A program made the position numbers and the translations under genes. Under the pieces are notes generated by a model. The model had not been told where the DNA came from, searched no databases, and saw nothing but the letters and a program-made list of their open reading frames with translations. This document shows positions 36,617 to 44,973 of a stretch of 64,000 bases of DNA, piece by piece. Position 1 is the stretch's first letter; each line of letters begins with the position of its first letter. This stretch comes from Chloroflexota bacterium (GTDB taxonomy: Bacteria; Chloroflexota; Anaerolineae; Promineifilales; Promineifilaceae), in assembly GCA_017993775.1 (NCBI GenBank), contig JAGOMA010000015.1:1-64000 (forward strand), in the 5' to 3' direction.

Positions 36617-37869
36617 TGGCTGAATTTATTGTCATGCCCAAACTTGGCTTCGACATGCGCGAAGCCGTGCTGGTGAGCTGGTTAAAAGGCATCGGCGAGC
36701 AGGTCACCAAGGGTGAAGTGGTGGCCGAAATCGAGTCCGATAAAGCGACGCTGGAGTTGGAAGCGTTGGTAACGGGTACAGTGCTGAAGCAGCTGGTGAA
36801 TGAAGGGGCGGTTGTGCCGGTAGGCGCGAAGATGGCCATCGTTGGTGAGGCTGGCGAAGATATTTCTGGCCTGGCTGCCGGCGACGAGACGCAAGCAGCA
36901 GCGCAGGAAGAAGCCCCAAAAGTTGACGCGGCGGCGGAGCCTGCGCCGGCCCCGGCCGCCGCGCCTGTGATGGAAACGGCCGTTTCCGCTGAATTCCCCG
37001 GCGGCATCAAAGCGACGCCGGTCGCCCGCCGCCTGGCTGAGGAAAAAAGCGTAGATTTGCGCCGCGTGAAGGGCAGTGGGCCAGACGGCCGTGTGCGCCG
37101 AAGCGACGTTGAGGCTTACCTGGCGGCTCCGCCGGCGGCCCAACCCAGCGCGCCAATGCCGGTAACGGCCGTGCCCACCGGTCCGGAAACCACCGAAATC
37201 CCCACCAGCCGCTTGCGGCAAGCCATTGCCCGCCGCATGACCGAAAGCAAAACCAGCGTGCCCCACTTCTATGTCACCAGCGACATCGACATGGAACCGG
37301 CGCTGGCCCTGCGCAAGCAAATCAACGCCCTCTTGCCGGAAGAGCAAAAGGTCACCGTCAACGACATGGTTGTCAAGGCAGCGGCGCTGGCTTTGCAAGC
37401 GTTCCCGAATCTGAACGCGGCGTTTGGTGGGGATAAAATTGTGCGCCACAACCGCATCCATGTGGGAACGGCCGTGGCCGTCGAAGGCGGCCTGCTCACC
37501 ATCGTCCAGAAAAACACCAACCTGACCCCGCTGGCGCAAATCGCTGCCGATAACCGGGCCATGATCGGCCGTGCTCGTGTCGGCAAAGTGAAGCCAGAAG
37601 ATGTTGAAGGCAGCACCTTCACCATCAGCAACCTGGGCGCATTCGACGTAGACTCCTTCGTCGCCATCATCAATCCGCCCGACGCTGCCATTCTGGCCGT
37701 CGGTTCCGCCAAGCAGGTGCCCGTGGTGGTAAATGGGCAGCTTGCCGTCGGCACGCGCATGAAGGCCACCATCTCGGCTGACCATCGCGTGACGGATGGC
37801 GCCGAAGCGGCCCAGTTCATGCAGACCCTCAAAGCCATTTTGGAAACCCCCCTGCGTTTACTACTTTAA
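36616..37869 (+). CDS. pdhC: Dihydrolipoamide acetyltransferase (E2)
   Basis: 417 residues. A single lipoyl domain (residues 1-76) carries the lipoylated lysine in EIESDKATLE near 42. An Ala/Pro-rich linker leads to a peripheral-subunit-binding domain at about 133-170 (ATPVARRLAEEKSVDL, GSGPDGRVRRSDV). A second Pro-rich linker precedes the catalytic domain (about 190-417), with RLRQAIARRMTESK and the active-site ADHRVTDGA near the end. It transfers the acetyl group to CoA and forms the core of the complex. No E3 (lipoamide dehydrogenase) gene follows, so E3 must be encoded elsewhere. The start overlaps pdhB by one base. Confidence 0.94.
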   Translation: MAEFIVMPKLGFDMREAVLVSWLKGIGEQVTKGEVVAEIESDKATLELEALVTGTVLKQLVNEGAVVPVGAKMAIVGEAGEDISGLAAGDETQAAAQEEAPKVDAAAEPAPAPAAAPVMETAVSAEFPGGIKATPVARRLAEEKSVDLRRVKGSGPDGRVRRSDVEAYLAAPPAAQPSAPMPVTAVPTGPETTEIPTSRLRQAIARRMTESKTSVPHFYVTSDIDMEPALALRKQINALLPEEQKVTVNDMVVKAAALALQAFPNLNAAFGGDKIVRHNRIHVGTAVAVEGGLLTIVQKNTNLTPLAQIAADNRAMIGRARVGKVKPEDVEGSTFTISNLGAFDVDSFVAIINPPDAAILAVGSAKQVPVVVNGQLAVGTRMKATISADHRVTDGAEAAQFMQTLKAILETPLRLLL

Positions 37870-37879
37870 TCGAATGTCC

Positions 37880-37918
37880 GGAGACTGGATATTGGTCGCA
37901 AATCAATCTCCAGTCTCC
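37880..37918. terminator. Hairpin after the pdh operon
   Basis: GGAGACTGGA pairs perfectly with TCCAGTCTCC; inner bases (ATTG/CAAT) can pair as well. It lies 10 bp after the pdhC stop. No T-run follows, so it may stabilise the mRNA end rather than terminate. It is one of several operon-end hairpins made of GGAGACTGG-type words. Confidence 0.5.
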
Positions 37919-37934
37919 AATCGCCTACCCCCAA

Positions 37935-37963
37935 TTGTCCCCTTAGTACAGTTCCTCTATAAA
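37935..37963 (+). promoter_or_regulatory. Promoter of the response-regulator operon
   Basis: TTGTCC (37935-37940), 17 bp, then TATAAA (37958-37963). A second possible -10 box, TATACT, lies at 37970-37975. Either would transcribe a leader of about 90 nt that contains the hairpin at 38005-38029. Confidence 0.6.
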
Positions 37964-38004
37964 ATCTGTTATACTAATTCCCGTATGTTCACATAAAGCA
38001 TGCA

Positions 38005-38029
38005 CCACCTGCTGATCAGGTGGCTTTTT
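38005..38029 (+). terminator. Intrinsic terminator inside the response-regulator leader
   Basis: CCACCTG-CTGAT-CAGGTGG followed by CTTTTTA. It lies downstream of the promoter at 37935 and 34 bp upstream of the gene start at 38063. A four-codon frame (ATG TTC ACA TAA) lies just before it. This arrangement suggests conditional read-through, or a terminator for upstream transcription if the promoter lies elsewhere. Confidence 0.65.
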
Positions 38030-38062
38030 ATTGGAAAACCCAATTCTTGTGGAGGTAGTGCA

Positions 38063-38779
38063 ATGGCCACAATTCTGGTTATCGACGATGATGAATTGGT
38101 TTCCAGAACCTTACAACGTGCGCTCAAACTGTATGGACATCAGGTAATGGTGGCCAACAGCGGCACGGAGGGGTTACAAACCGCGCGTCGCCATCGACCC
38201 GACCTGTTTTTATTGGATATTATGATGCCAGGCGCCGACGGTTATCAGGTGTGTCGCCAGATTCGCGGCGACCCGTTGTTGGCCGACCTGCCGGTCTTGT
38301 TTCTCACTGCTAAAGCCAAGGATGAAGATAAGATTGAAGGGTTTCGTGCCGGCGCAGATGATTATCTGAGCAAACCATTTAACATGGAAGAATTGCAGCT
38401 GCGGGTGAAGGCGATTTTGCGCCGTACCAGTCCTGTGGAAGTAGCCCCGGAGCCGGCTAACGAAGTCATTGTGGGTAACGTCACGTTGGACTGCCGCAGC
38501 TTTAAGGTGACAACCCCAATGGGGGTGGCGCTGCTGACCAACGTGCAGTTTGATCTGTTGTACCATCTGATGAGCAATGCGGATCAGGTGTTCAACAGCC
38601 AACAACTGCTGCAAGATGTTTGGGATTATCCGCGCGATACCGGCAGCCCGGAATTGGTGCGCGCCCACATTAAGAATTTACGGGAAAAAATTGAACCTGC
38701 GCCCAGCGATCCAATTTATATTCGGACCATTCAGGGACATGGGTATACCTTTTCATCGGCGGCGACAGACACTCCCTGA
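38063..38779 (+). CDS. OmpR-family response regulator
   Basis: 238 residues from ATG at 38063, with GGAGGTAG upstream; an earlier in-frame start at 38000 would run through the terminator hairpin and is rejected. The receiver domain has ILVIDDDELV, the phospho-acceptor in LFLLDIMMPG near residue 53 and YLSKPFNMEEL with the conserved lysine. The C-terminal winged helix has VRAHIKNLREKIEP and IRTIQGHGYTF. It controls transcription when phosphorylated, probably by the hybrid sensor kinase 43 bp downstream on the same strand. Targets are unknown. Confidence 0.92.
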   Translation: MATILVIDDDELVSRTLQRALKLYGHQVMVANSGTEGLQTARRHRPDLFLLDIMMPGADGYQVCRQIRGDPLLADLPVLFLTAKAKDEDKIEGFRAGADDYLSKPFNMEELQLRVKAILRRTSPVEVAPEPANEVIVGNVTLDCRSFKVTTPMGVALLTNVQFDLLYHLMSNADQVFNSQQLLQDVWDYPRDTGSPELVRAHIKNLREKIEPAPSDPIYIRTIQGHGYTFSSAATDTP

Positions 38780-38822
38780 GCGTGTTCACCTACCTTAGGG
38801 TTTTGTTGATGGCAGACGTATC

Positions 38823-40874
38823 ATGGCGATTCCTTTGCACAATTTCACGGCGACGCGCATTCTGGTTGTTGATGATGAACCGGAGATTGCCGAATCTCTA
38901 GCCGATTTTTTGGTTCGGAAGGAAGGTTTTTTGGTTTCTTTGGCCAGTACGGGAGAGGAAGCCATTGATTACCTGAAATCGACCATTGGCGAAAGCAATG
39001 AAGTGGATTTGGTGCTGCTGGATATGCGGATGCCGGGGATGTCGGGGCTGGAGGTATTGGCCTGGATTCGTCAGCATCCGGTGCTGCGTTATACGCGGGT
39101 GGTGCTGCTAACGGCCGCTGCCGGCAGCAACGACAAGGTAGAAGCGCTCTCGGCCGGAGCCGACGATTACATTACCAAGCCATATTATCCCCAGGAGTTA
39201 TTGGCGCGGGTAAAGACTATTTTGCGCACGCAGCAGTTGGAAAAGCAGCTTCAGCGCCAGAGTCAGCAGTTGGCGTCGTTGAATCAGATGGGGCAGCGGC
39301 TGGCGACGACGTTGGAGACGCAAGAGGTATTTGCCACGGCCGTTTCCGGGGCCATCGAGATCTTGGGCGTGGAGTCGGCGGCGGCGTTTTTGTTGGAAGG
39401 GGGCCGTTTGCGCTGCAAGGCGCTGCGCACAGCCGACGGCCTGGTGGCGACCGACCATTGGCTGGACGTGGATGAGGGGTTTGTGGGGCAGGTGTTTGCC
39501 CGCCAAACGCCGACGCTGCTCAATGACCCGGCGAATGACGGCCGTTTCCAACCCGCCATCGATATCCCCCCCGGCATAGAACCCCGCAACATGATGGCTG
39601 CGCCGCTGGTGGTGCGCAGCCGGCCGGTGGGTGTTTTAACGTGTTATAACCGGGAGAACGGCCGTTTTTCAGACAACGATCTAGAACTGTTTTCTTCCCT
39701 GGCCATCTCCATCAGCGACTCCATCGAAAACGCCTGGCTTTTCCAGCGCATCCGCATGAGGCAGCAGGAACTTTTGGAAAACCGCAACACGCTTCAGGCG
39801 CTTATCGACGGCATTCCTCATCCCATTTACACCATCAACGACAATTGGAAACTTATTTCCATCAACAAAAGCAAAGCCAACGAACATCCGGAAACGGCCG
39901 AACAACTGGTGGGACGGCCGTGTTACCAGGCCTTCTACCACCAAAAAGCCCCCTGCGCCCACTGCCAGGTCACGCTAACACTAGAAAACAAACAAGCCCA
40001 ACACTGGTCTGTAAGCTGGCAAGGCGAAGACCACCTACCCCGAAATTGGGATGTCAGCGCTTATCCCATTCCCAGCAGCCAGGCCGCCTCGGTTCGCGCA
40101 GTCATTTTATGGCAAGATCGCACTGAAGAACGACGTCTGGAAAGCAGCCTGCTGCAAGCTGGCAAACTCGCGGCAATTGGTCAACTAGCCGCCGGCGTCG
40201 CCCATGAAATCAACAATCCGCTCACAGCCATCAACGCCAATGCCGAAATGCTCAAAATGTTTATCCCCCCGGAAGATGACAACTATGAAGCGGTGGACCT
40301 GATTGCGCGTGCCGGGGAACGCGCCACCAAAGTGGTGCGCGGACTGCTCGATTTTGCCCGTCAGGAACAATACAAATTCACCAGCAGCGATGTCAACCTC
40401 TCCATTCACCAGACCTTAGACCTGATCAGTTACCAGTTTCACACGGCCGGTATCACTATCGTCGACAAAACCGAGCCGGCGTTGCCGTCGATTACGGCCA
40501 GTTGGGAACACCTCAAAAGCGTCTGGCTGAATTTGCTGGTAAATGCGCGCGACGCCGTTCAATCGGTTTCCGAAAATCGGCAGATCGAAATTACTACGCG
40601 CCTGACACCGGAAAGGGACCACGTTCAAGTTCTTTTCCGCGACAACGGCCATGGCATGTCTGCGGCCGAAGCGCAGCATATATTTGAACCGTTTTACACG
40701 ACAAAAGAGCCTGGAAAGGGGACTGGTTTGGGTTTAGCAACAAGTCATCGTATTATAGAGCAGCATGGCGGTGACATACATGTGGTCAGTGCGCCAAACC
40801 AGGGAACAACTTTTATTATCCGCCTACCTGTGCAGCCGAAATTTGGAAACGGCCGTCAATCCATAGAACCATGA
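38823..40874 (+). CDS. Hybrid sensor kinase: receiver - GAF - PAS - histidine kinase
   Basis: 683 residues, no membrane helix. Residues about 10-130 are a receiver domain (ILVVDDEPEIAESL, LVLLDMRMPG, ITKPYYPQELLARV). About 150-310 is a GAF domain (GVESAAAFLLEGG, ENGRFSDNDLELFSSLA). About 325-430 is a PAS domain that contains closely spaced cysteines (RPCYQAFYHQKAPCAHCQ), a possible metal or redox site. HisKA has GVAHEINNPLTAI near residue 460, and HATPase_c has LLVNARDAVQ, DNGHGM and GKGTGLGLATSHRII. The N-terminal receiver suggests input from another kinase. It overlaps the PucR gene by four bases (ATGA). Confidence 0.92.
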   Translation: MAIPLHNFTATRILVVDDEPEIAESLADFLVRKEGFLVSLASTGEEAIDYLKSTIGESNEVDLVLLDMRMPGMSGLEVLAWIRQHPVLRYTRVVLLTAAAGSNDKVEALSAGADDYITKPYYPQELLARVKTILRTQQLEKQLQRQSQQLASLNQMGQRLATTLETQEVFATAVSGAIEILGVESAAAFLLEGGRLRCKALRTADGLVATDHWLDVDEGFVGQVFARQTPTLLNDPANDGRFQPAIDIPPGIEPRNMMAAPLVVRSRPVGVLTCYNRENGRFSDNDLELFSSLAISISDSIENAWLFQRIRMRQQELLENRNTLQALIDGIPHPIYTINDNWKLISINKSKANEHPETAEQLVGRPCYQAFYHQKAPCAHCQVTLTLENKQAQHWSVSWQGEDHLPRNWDVSAYPIPSSQAASVRAVILWQDRTEERRLESSLLQAGKLAAIGQLAAGVAHEINNPLTAINANAEMLKMFIPPEDDNYEAVDLIARAGERATKVVRGLLDFARQEQYKFTSSDVNLSIHQTLDLISYQFHTAGITIVDKTEPALPSITASWEHLKSVWLNLLVNARDAVQSVSENRQIEITTRLTPERDHVQVLFRDNGHGMSAAEAQHIFEPFYTTKEPGKGTGLGLATSHRIIEQHGGDIHVVSAPNQGTTFIIRLPVQPKFGNGRQSIEP

Positions 40875-42529
40875 ATAATCAACAAATACCAACTGAAATC
40901 AATATAGGTGACATCCTTAGACTGGCTCTGCCCCTCTCTACGACTGTCTCTGCCGGGGCGCGGCACGCTCGCCGTAACGTCAAATGGGTGGTGCTGCTTA
41001 CAAGCTGGGACGATCTGGAAGATCAGGTAGAACAAGGCGACCTGCTCATCATCCCGCCGGTGTTGGAGCAACAGACCACCACAGAAAGCCTGCTCGACCT
41101 TCTGGATAAAGTGGTTGAACTTGAAGTAGCCGGCATGCTTGTTTTTAAAGAAGTCCTGGAAATTGTCGCTGAAAAAGCCAGCGCCCTTAATCTGCCACTG
41201 CTTGTCGCGCCCCCCGGCATCTCCGTGCGCGACGCCCACCAGGCTATCGTATTCCTCCTGGCCGACCGTCAGGCCGCCACCACCGAGCGCGGCATGCAGC
41301 TTTACCGCAAACTCTCCGAAATGTCCCGTGAAGAACAAGGGCTGCAAGCCATGACCGATGTCATGTCTAAGCTCACGGGCAAAATCGTCGTCATCCAAGA
41401 CAAACGTCTGGAAGTTCGGGCCATCAGCTCGCCGCGTACCACCGACATCGAAGAATCTGAGCTAATCGAAGTCTTGATGCAGCGTGATGAGCTGCCGGCC
41501 GTCCTGCGCAATCGTAAAGCGGCCGCCAAAGCACGCCAAAGCCATTGGCAGCAGTTGTTACCCGTCAATAACCTGGCGCGGCTCATCAGCCCCATTATTT
41601 CGGGAGATCGCGCCCGTGGTTATTTATCCGTTGTCGGTCCGGCCGACCAGCTCGATTTGCTGGACAACCTCACGGTAGAACATGGCGCGGCCGCCTGCGC
41701 CCTGGAAATGGCAAAAGCCAAAGCAGTGAGCGAAGCCAAAAAATCGCTGCGCGGCGATTTTCTGGAAGGTTTGTTAGCCGGAACCTTGCCGGCCAAAGAA
41801 ATCGAACGACTAGCGGGCCGCCTGGACCACGACACAACATCGCCTCATGCAATTATGACCTTTGCCTGGAGCGGGCCGGAGTCGCCATCCCTGCGCCGCC
41901 TGGAAACAACAATCAACTGGCTGTTGCGCAACCATCCGCGCCCGGCGCTGGTGCATATTTATGGGGATCAACACGCCTGTGTGTTCCAATCGCTAAAAAG
42001 TGTTGAAGATATGGATTCGGCGCATGAATTGGCCCGACGATTGTTGGAGCAAATTGATGCCGAGTACCCCAACACTCACTTAATCGGCGGCATCAGCGGA
42101 CCTGTTATGACGCTGGCCGATTGGCCGCATGTGTATCACCAGGCGCTGCAAGCGATGCAGTTAGGGCAGCGGCTTAAAATGAATCAGGTTGTGGAGTTCG
42201 ACAGCCTGGGCATTTATCGCCTGTTGGGCCGATTGGAAAACATCCCGGCGGTTATTGAGTTTACCGATCAGGTCATTGGGCCGTTGGTGCGATACGATGA
42301 CCAGCATCGAAGCACGCTAGTGCAAACCATCGACGCTTACTTTAACCACCACGGCAATATCAGCCAGACGGCCGAAGCGTTGTTTATTCATCGCAACACG
42401 CTGCTCTATCGGTTGGACCGTATTCAGGAATTGACCAATCACAATTTGAACCAGGCCAACATGCGGTTGGCGCTGCAATTGGCGCTGAAATTATGGCAAT
42501 TGCGCCCGGAAGCGCCGCGCACGATTTGA
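40871..42529 (+). CDS. PucR family transcriptional regulator
   Basis: 552 residues. The N-terminal region (about 10-130) is a PucR domain (GDILRLALPLSTTVSAGA, LIIPPVLEQ). The middle holds a GGDEF-like/CdaR region. The C-terminal HTH_30 domain (about 475-535) has the pattern LVQTIDAYFNHHGNISQTAE, FIHRNTLLYRLDRIQELT. PucR regulators respond to purine, amino-acid or related metabolites and activate catabolic genes. Translation is coupled to the upstream hybrid kinase through an ATGA overlap, which is unusual because PucR proteins are not known phosphorelay outputs. A T-run hairpin at 42673 ends the operon. Confidence 0.9.
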   Translation: MNNQQIPTEINIGDILRLALPLSTTVSAGARHARRNVKWVVLLTSWDDLEDQVEQGDLLIIPPVLEQQTTTESLLDLLDKVVELEVAGMLVFKEVLEIVAEKASALNLPLLVAPPGISVRDAHQAIVFLLADRQAATTERGMQLYRKLSEMSREEQGLQAMTDVMSKLTGKIVVIQDKRLEVRAISSPRTTDIEESELIEVLMQRDELPAVLRNRKAAAKARQSHWQQLLPVNNLARLISPIISGDRARGYLSVVGPADQLDLLDNLTVEHGAAACALEMAKAKAVSEAKKSLRGDFLEGLLAGTLPAKEIERLAGRLDHDTTSPHAIMTFAWSGPESPSLRRLETTINWLLRNHPRPALVHIYGDQHACVFQSLKSVEDMDSAHELARRLLEQIDAEYPNTHLIGGISGPVMTLADWPHVYHQALQAMQLGQRLKMNQVVEFDSLGIYRLLGRLENIPAVIEFTDQVIGPLVRYDDQHRSTLVQTIDAYFNHHGNISQTAEALFIHRNTLLYRLDRIQELTNHNLNQANMRLALQLALKLWQLRPEAPRTI

Positions 42530-42672
42530 TCCTGTACAAATTTTACAAACAAATGGTTGACCGGTTCTTGTAAGTTGACCGTATATTTCCGGCTTATCTC
42601 TCCTTATAATTCCTTATGACTTGTGCTGAAATGCGCGGTTCAGTGGGAAATAGTGGGAAACGAAAAGGGCGT

Positions 42673-42696
42673 AGCGATTGCTATCGCTCTTTTTGT
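42673..42696 (+). terminator. Intrinsic terminator of the response-regulator/kinase/PucR operon
   Basis: AGCGAT-TGCT-ATCGCT followed by CTTTTTG, 140 bp after the pucR stop. Confidence 0.65.
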
Positions 42697-42817
42697 TTTA
42701 AATGAGGAATGGATTTTTTTCTTGTGCATTCCATACAAGTAAACGGCCGTCTTTGTTGTACGCTTTAACCTATGGACGATGAGGGGAACGGCCGTTACCC
42801 TTGTGAACAAATTGCCG

Positions 42818-42823
42818 TATAAT
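42818..42823 (+). promoter_or_regulatory. -10 box of the ilv attenuator transcript
   Basis: A perfect TATAAT; the best -35 at the correct distance is TTACCC (42795-42800, 17 bp spacing), weak. Transcription would begin near 42830, only about five bases before the leader-peptide ATG at 42835, so the leader message would be leaderless or nearly so. Confidence 0.6.
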
Positions 42824-42834
42824 CTTTGTGAATT

Positions 42835-42921
42835 ATGAAACGCACGTTGAGTTTTGTCCTTATTAGCCTTATTAGCCTGGTCCTTATTATCGTCGTTGAG
42901 GACCCGATGCCGGTTGGGTGA
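42835..42921 (+). CDS. ilv leader peptide (branched-chain amino-acid attenuation)
   Basis: A 28-residue open frame too short for normal gene calling. Residues 8-21 are V-L-I-S-L-I-S-L-V-L-I-I-V-V, so 12 of 14 consecutive codons specify leucine, isoleucine or valine. The frame ends at TGA 42919-42921, just inside the sequence that can pair with the downstream terminator arm. Size, composition and position are equivalent to those of IlvL/IvbL of enteric bacteria, although the sequence is not a copy. It would act by stalling the ribosome when charged tRNA for any of the three amino acids is short. There is no ribosome site upstream; a near-leaderless mRNA is inferred from the -10 box. Confidence 0.85.
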   Translation: MKRTLSFVLISLISLVLIIVVEDPMPVG

Positions 42922-42986
42922 GTAAGGATAGACAAACAAACCATCGTTTGAATCCAAGCCGCCCAACAAGGCGGCTTTTTTATTTT
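42902..42986 (+). promoter_or_regulatory. ilv transcription attenuator (1:2, 2:3 and 3:4 pairings)
   Basis: The terminator (3:4) is AAGCCGCC (42956-42963), 6-nt loop, GGCGGCTT (42970-42977), then TTTTTATTTT. The antiterminator (2:3) is GTTGGGTG (42913-42920) with CGCCCAAC (42960-42967), eight pairs including one G-U. The protector (1:2) is ACCCGA (42902-42907) with TTGGGT (42914-42919). A ribosome stalled in the Leu/Ile/Val codons (ending 42897) would leave segment 2 free for antitermination; one at the stop codon would cover segment 2 and permit termination. The pairings are read directly; the mechanism is inferred from the classical model. Confidence 0.82.
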
Positions 42987-43137
42987 CAAGCGCAGACACA
43001 CGTATGAACGCTTACACCTTTCAAGCACAAACCGACACTCAATCTCAGGCATGGCCGACACCATGCGCCATGCAAACCTGCCAGCCCGGTTCAATGTCTC
43101 AGCGCCAAACAACAACCGCCTTCCCCTCTTGTGTATC

Positions 43138-43171
43138 AAAGCAGAAAACCATTCAGTTTTCTGCTTTTTTT
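43138..43171 (+). terminator. Second intrinsic terminator between attenuator and ilvB
   Basis: A perfect 12-bp stem AAAGCAGAAAAC - CATTCA - GTTTTCTGCTTT leading directly into TTTTAT. It lies 86 bp upstream of ilvB, after the attenuator, so transcripts must pass two terminators to reach ilvB. No competing pairing was found by eye, and no T-box consensus is present. The 120 bp between the two hairpins are otherwise unassigned. Confidence 0.75.
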
Positions 43172-43257
43172 ATCCTTGCATCACATTCTGTTCCACCCCA
43201 ACACCCGTATGCCCAAAAGCAAACCCAACCTACTGCTCAAAAAGGAGGAGCAATCAT

Positions 43258-44973
43258 ATGAGTAAAATGAAAACAGGTGGTCAAATTGTTTGGGAAAGCC
43301 TTCTAAAGGAGGGCGTCGAAGTCGTCTTTGGTCTGCCCGGCGGGGCTATTCTGCCCGCCTATGATGACCTGATGAAATACGAATATCCCATTCATCATGT
43401 TCTTGTTACCCACGAACAAGGCGCGTCCCATATGGCCGACGGCTACGCCCGCGCCACCGGCCGTACCGGCGTCTGCATCGCCACTTCCGGCCCCGGGGCG
43501 ACCAACCTTGTCACCGGGTTGGCTACCGCCTACATGGATTCCTCGCCGATTGTCGCCATTACCGGGCAAGTGCCCACGTCCCTGCTTGGCCGCGACGGTT
43601 TCCAGGAAGCCGACGTCCAGGGCGTCAGCCTGCCGGTAACCAAACACAATTACCTCATCACCGACATTAAAGATTTGGCCGATGCCATCAAAGAGGCGTT
43701 TTACATCGCCGGAACCGGCCGGCCCGGCCCTGTTCTGGTTGATATTTGTAAGGATGTCTTGCAGGCCTCGATTGAGTTTGAATACCCGGAAACGGTTCAC
43801 CTGCCCGGTTACAGACCCAATCTAAACGCCCCGAGCGAGGATTCTATTGCCCGCGCGGCCGTTTTGCTGAACGAAGCCAAAAAACCACTCATCGTCGCCG
43901 GTCAGGGTGTTTCCATTGCGCGGGCTGAAAAAGAGCTGCGCCAACTGGCCGAAAAAGCCAACATCCCCGTAGCTACCAGTTTGCTGGGCATCGGCACATT
44001 CCCCGCCACCCACCCGCTGGCCATTAGTTGGGGCGGTATGCACGGTGAAGCCTATACCAACTACGCCATGCAAGATTGCGACGTCATGTTCGCCATCGGC
44101 GCGCGATTGGATGACCGGTTGACCGGCGCCTTTGATACCTTTGCCCCTAACGCCAAAATTATTCATGTAGACCTGGACCCGGCCGAAATGGGCAAAAATA
44201 TCACCATTCACACCCCCGTCATTGGCGACGCGCTGCTCACCCTGAAAATGCTCCTGCCGCAAGTGCAGCCCAACGAGCATCCGGCCTGGCTGACCCAAAT
44301 TGCCGACTGGAAATCAGAATCGACTGACCGCGACATCATCGCTCAGGAAACCGACGAATTGGTTGCGCCATACATCATGCGCCAGCTCTGGCACGCCACC
44401 GACGAAGGCGACGCCACCATCGTTACCGACGTAGGGCAGCACCAGATGTGGGAAGCGCAGTATTTCCATCACACCAAGCGGCGCAGCCTGCTCACGTCTG
44501 GCGGTCTGGGCACGATGGGCTACGGTCTGCCGGCAGCCATTGGCGCGCAGATGGGCCTGCCCGACGAAGAAATCTGGGTGGTAGCCGGTGATGGCGGCTT
44601 CCAGATGACGATGATTGAACTTTCGACGGTGATGCAGGAACGACTGCCCATCAAGATAGCCATTATCAACAATGGTTTTCTGGGCATGGTGCGGCAGTGG
44701 CAAGATGTGTTTTATAACAAACGCCACGCCGGTACCCCCTTATTTAACCCGGATTTTGTGAAGCTGGCGGAAGCGTACGGCATTGCGGCCAAATCTGTGA
44801 CGCGTAAAGAGGATGTGTATAATGCCATCAAAGAAGCGCAGGCGCATGACGGTCCCTATCTGTTGGATTTCCAGGTAGAAGAATTTACAAACGTTTACCC
44901 GATGGTAGCCCCCGGCAAGAGCAACGCTGACATGATTCGTCGGCCCATGCCCAATATGGAAGGTGAAGAATAA
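43258..44973 (+). CDS. ilvB: Acetolactate synthase, large subunit
   Basis: 571 residues from ATG at 43258, with AAAGGAGGAG ideally placed; the frame is open upstream to 43051 but that would run through the terminator. N-terminal ThDP-binding domain with [16 protein letters not shown] and the catalytic glutamate in [20 protein letters not shown]; central FAD-type domain ([13 protein letters not shown]); C-terminal domain with [12 protein letters not shown] and the [12 protein letters not shown]hDP motif. It condenses two pyruvates to acetolactate, or pyruvate with 2-oxobutyrate to acetohydroxybutyrate, the first shared step of Val/Leu/Ile synthesis. The stop overlaps ilvN by one base. Expression should be controlled by the upstream attenuator. 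Confidence 0.96.
   Translation: MSKMKTGGQIVWESLLKEGVEVVFGLPGGAILPAYDDLMKYEYPIHHVLVTHEQGASHMADGYARATGRTGVCIATSGPGATNLVTGLATAYMDSSPIVAITGQVPTSLLGRDGFQEADVQGVSLPVTKHNYLITDIKDLADAIKEAFYIAGTGRPGPVLVDICKDVLQASIEFEYPETVHLPGYRPNLNAPSEDSIARAAVLLNEAKKPLIVAGQGVSIARAEKELRQLAEKANIPVATSLLGIGTFPATHPLAISWGGMHGEAYTNYAMQDCDVMFAIGARLDDRLTGAFDTFAPNAKIIHVDLDPAEMGKNITIHTPVIGDALLTLKMLLPQVQPNEHPAWLTQIADWKSESTDRDIIAQETDELVAPYIMRQLWHATDEGDATIVTDVGQHQMWEAQYFHHTKRRSLLTSGGLGTMGYGLPAAIGAQMGLPDEEIWVVAGDGGFQMTMIELSTVMQERLPIKIAIINNGFLGMVRQWQDVFYNKRHAGTPLFNPDFVKLAEAYGIAAKSVTRKEDVYNAIKEAQAHDGPYLLDFQVEEFTNVYPMVAPGKSNADMIRRPMPNMEGEE

Noticed and set aside
36682..37785. Long minus-strand frame opposite pdhC
   Set aside because: It is a shadow of a well-supported gene; GC-rich codon use leaves antisense frames open, as also at 2423-3319 and 11456-12166.
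43051..43257. Longer N-terminus for ilvB
   Set aside because: It would translate through a strong terminator and the ideal ribosome site at 43241-43250; family alignment starts near 43258.
43004..43261. 85-residue gene between the attenuator and ilvB
   Set aside because: It spans the second terminator and the ilvB ribosome site, has no recognisable sequence and no ribosome site.
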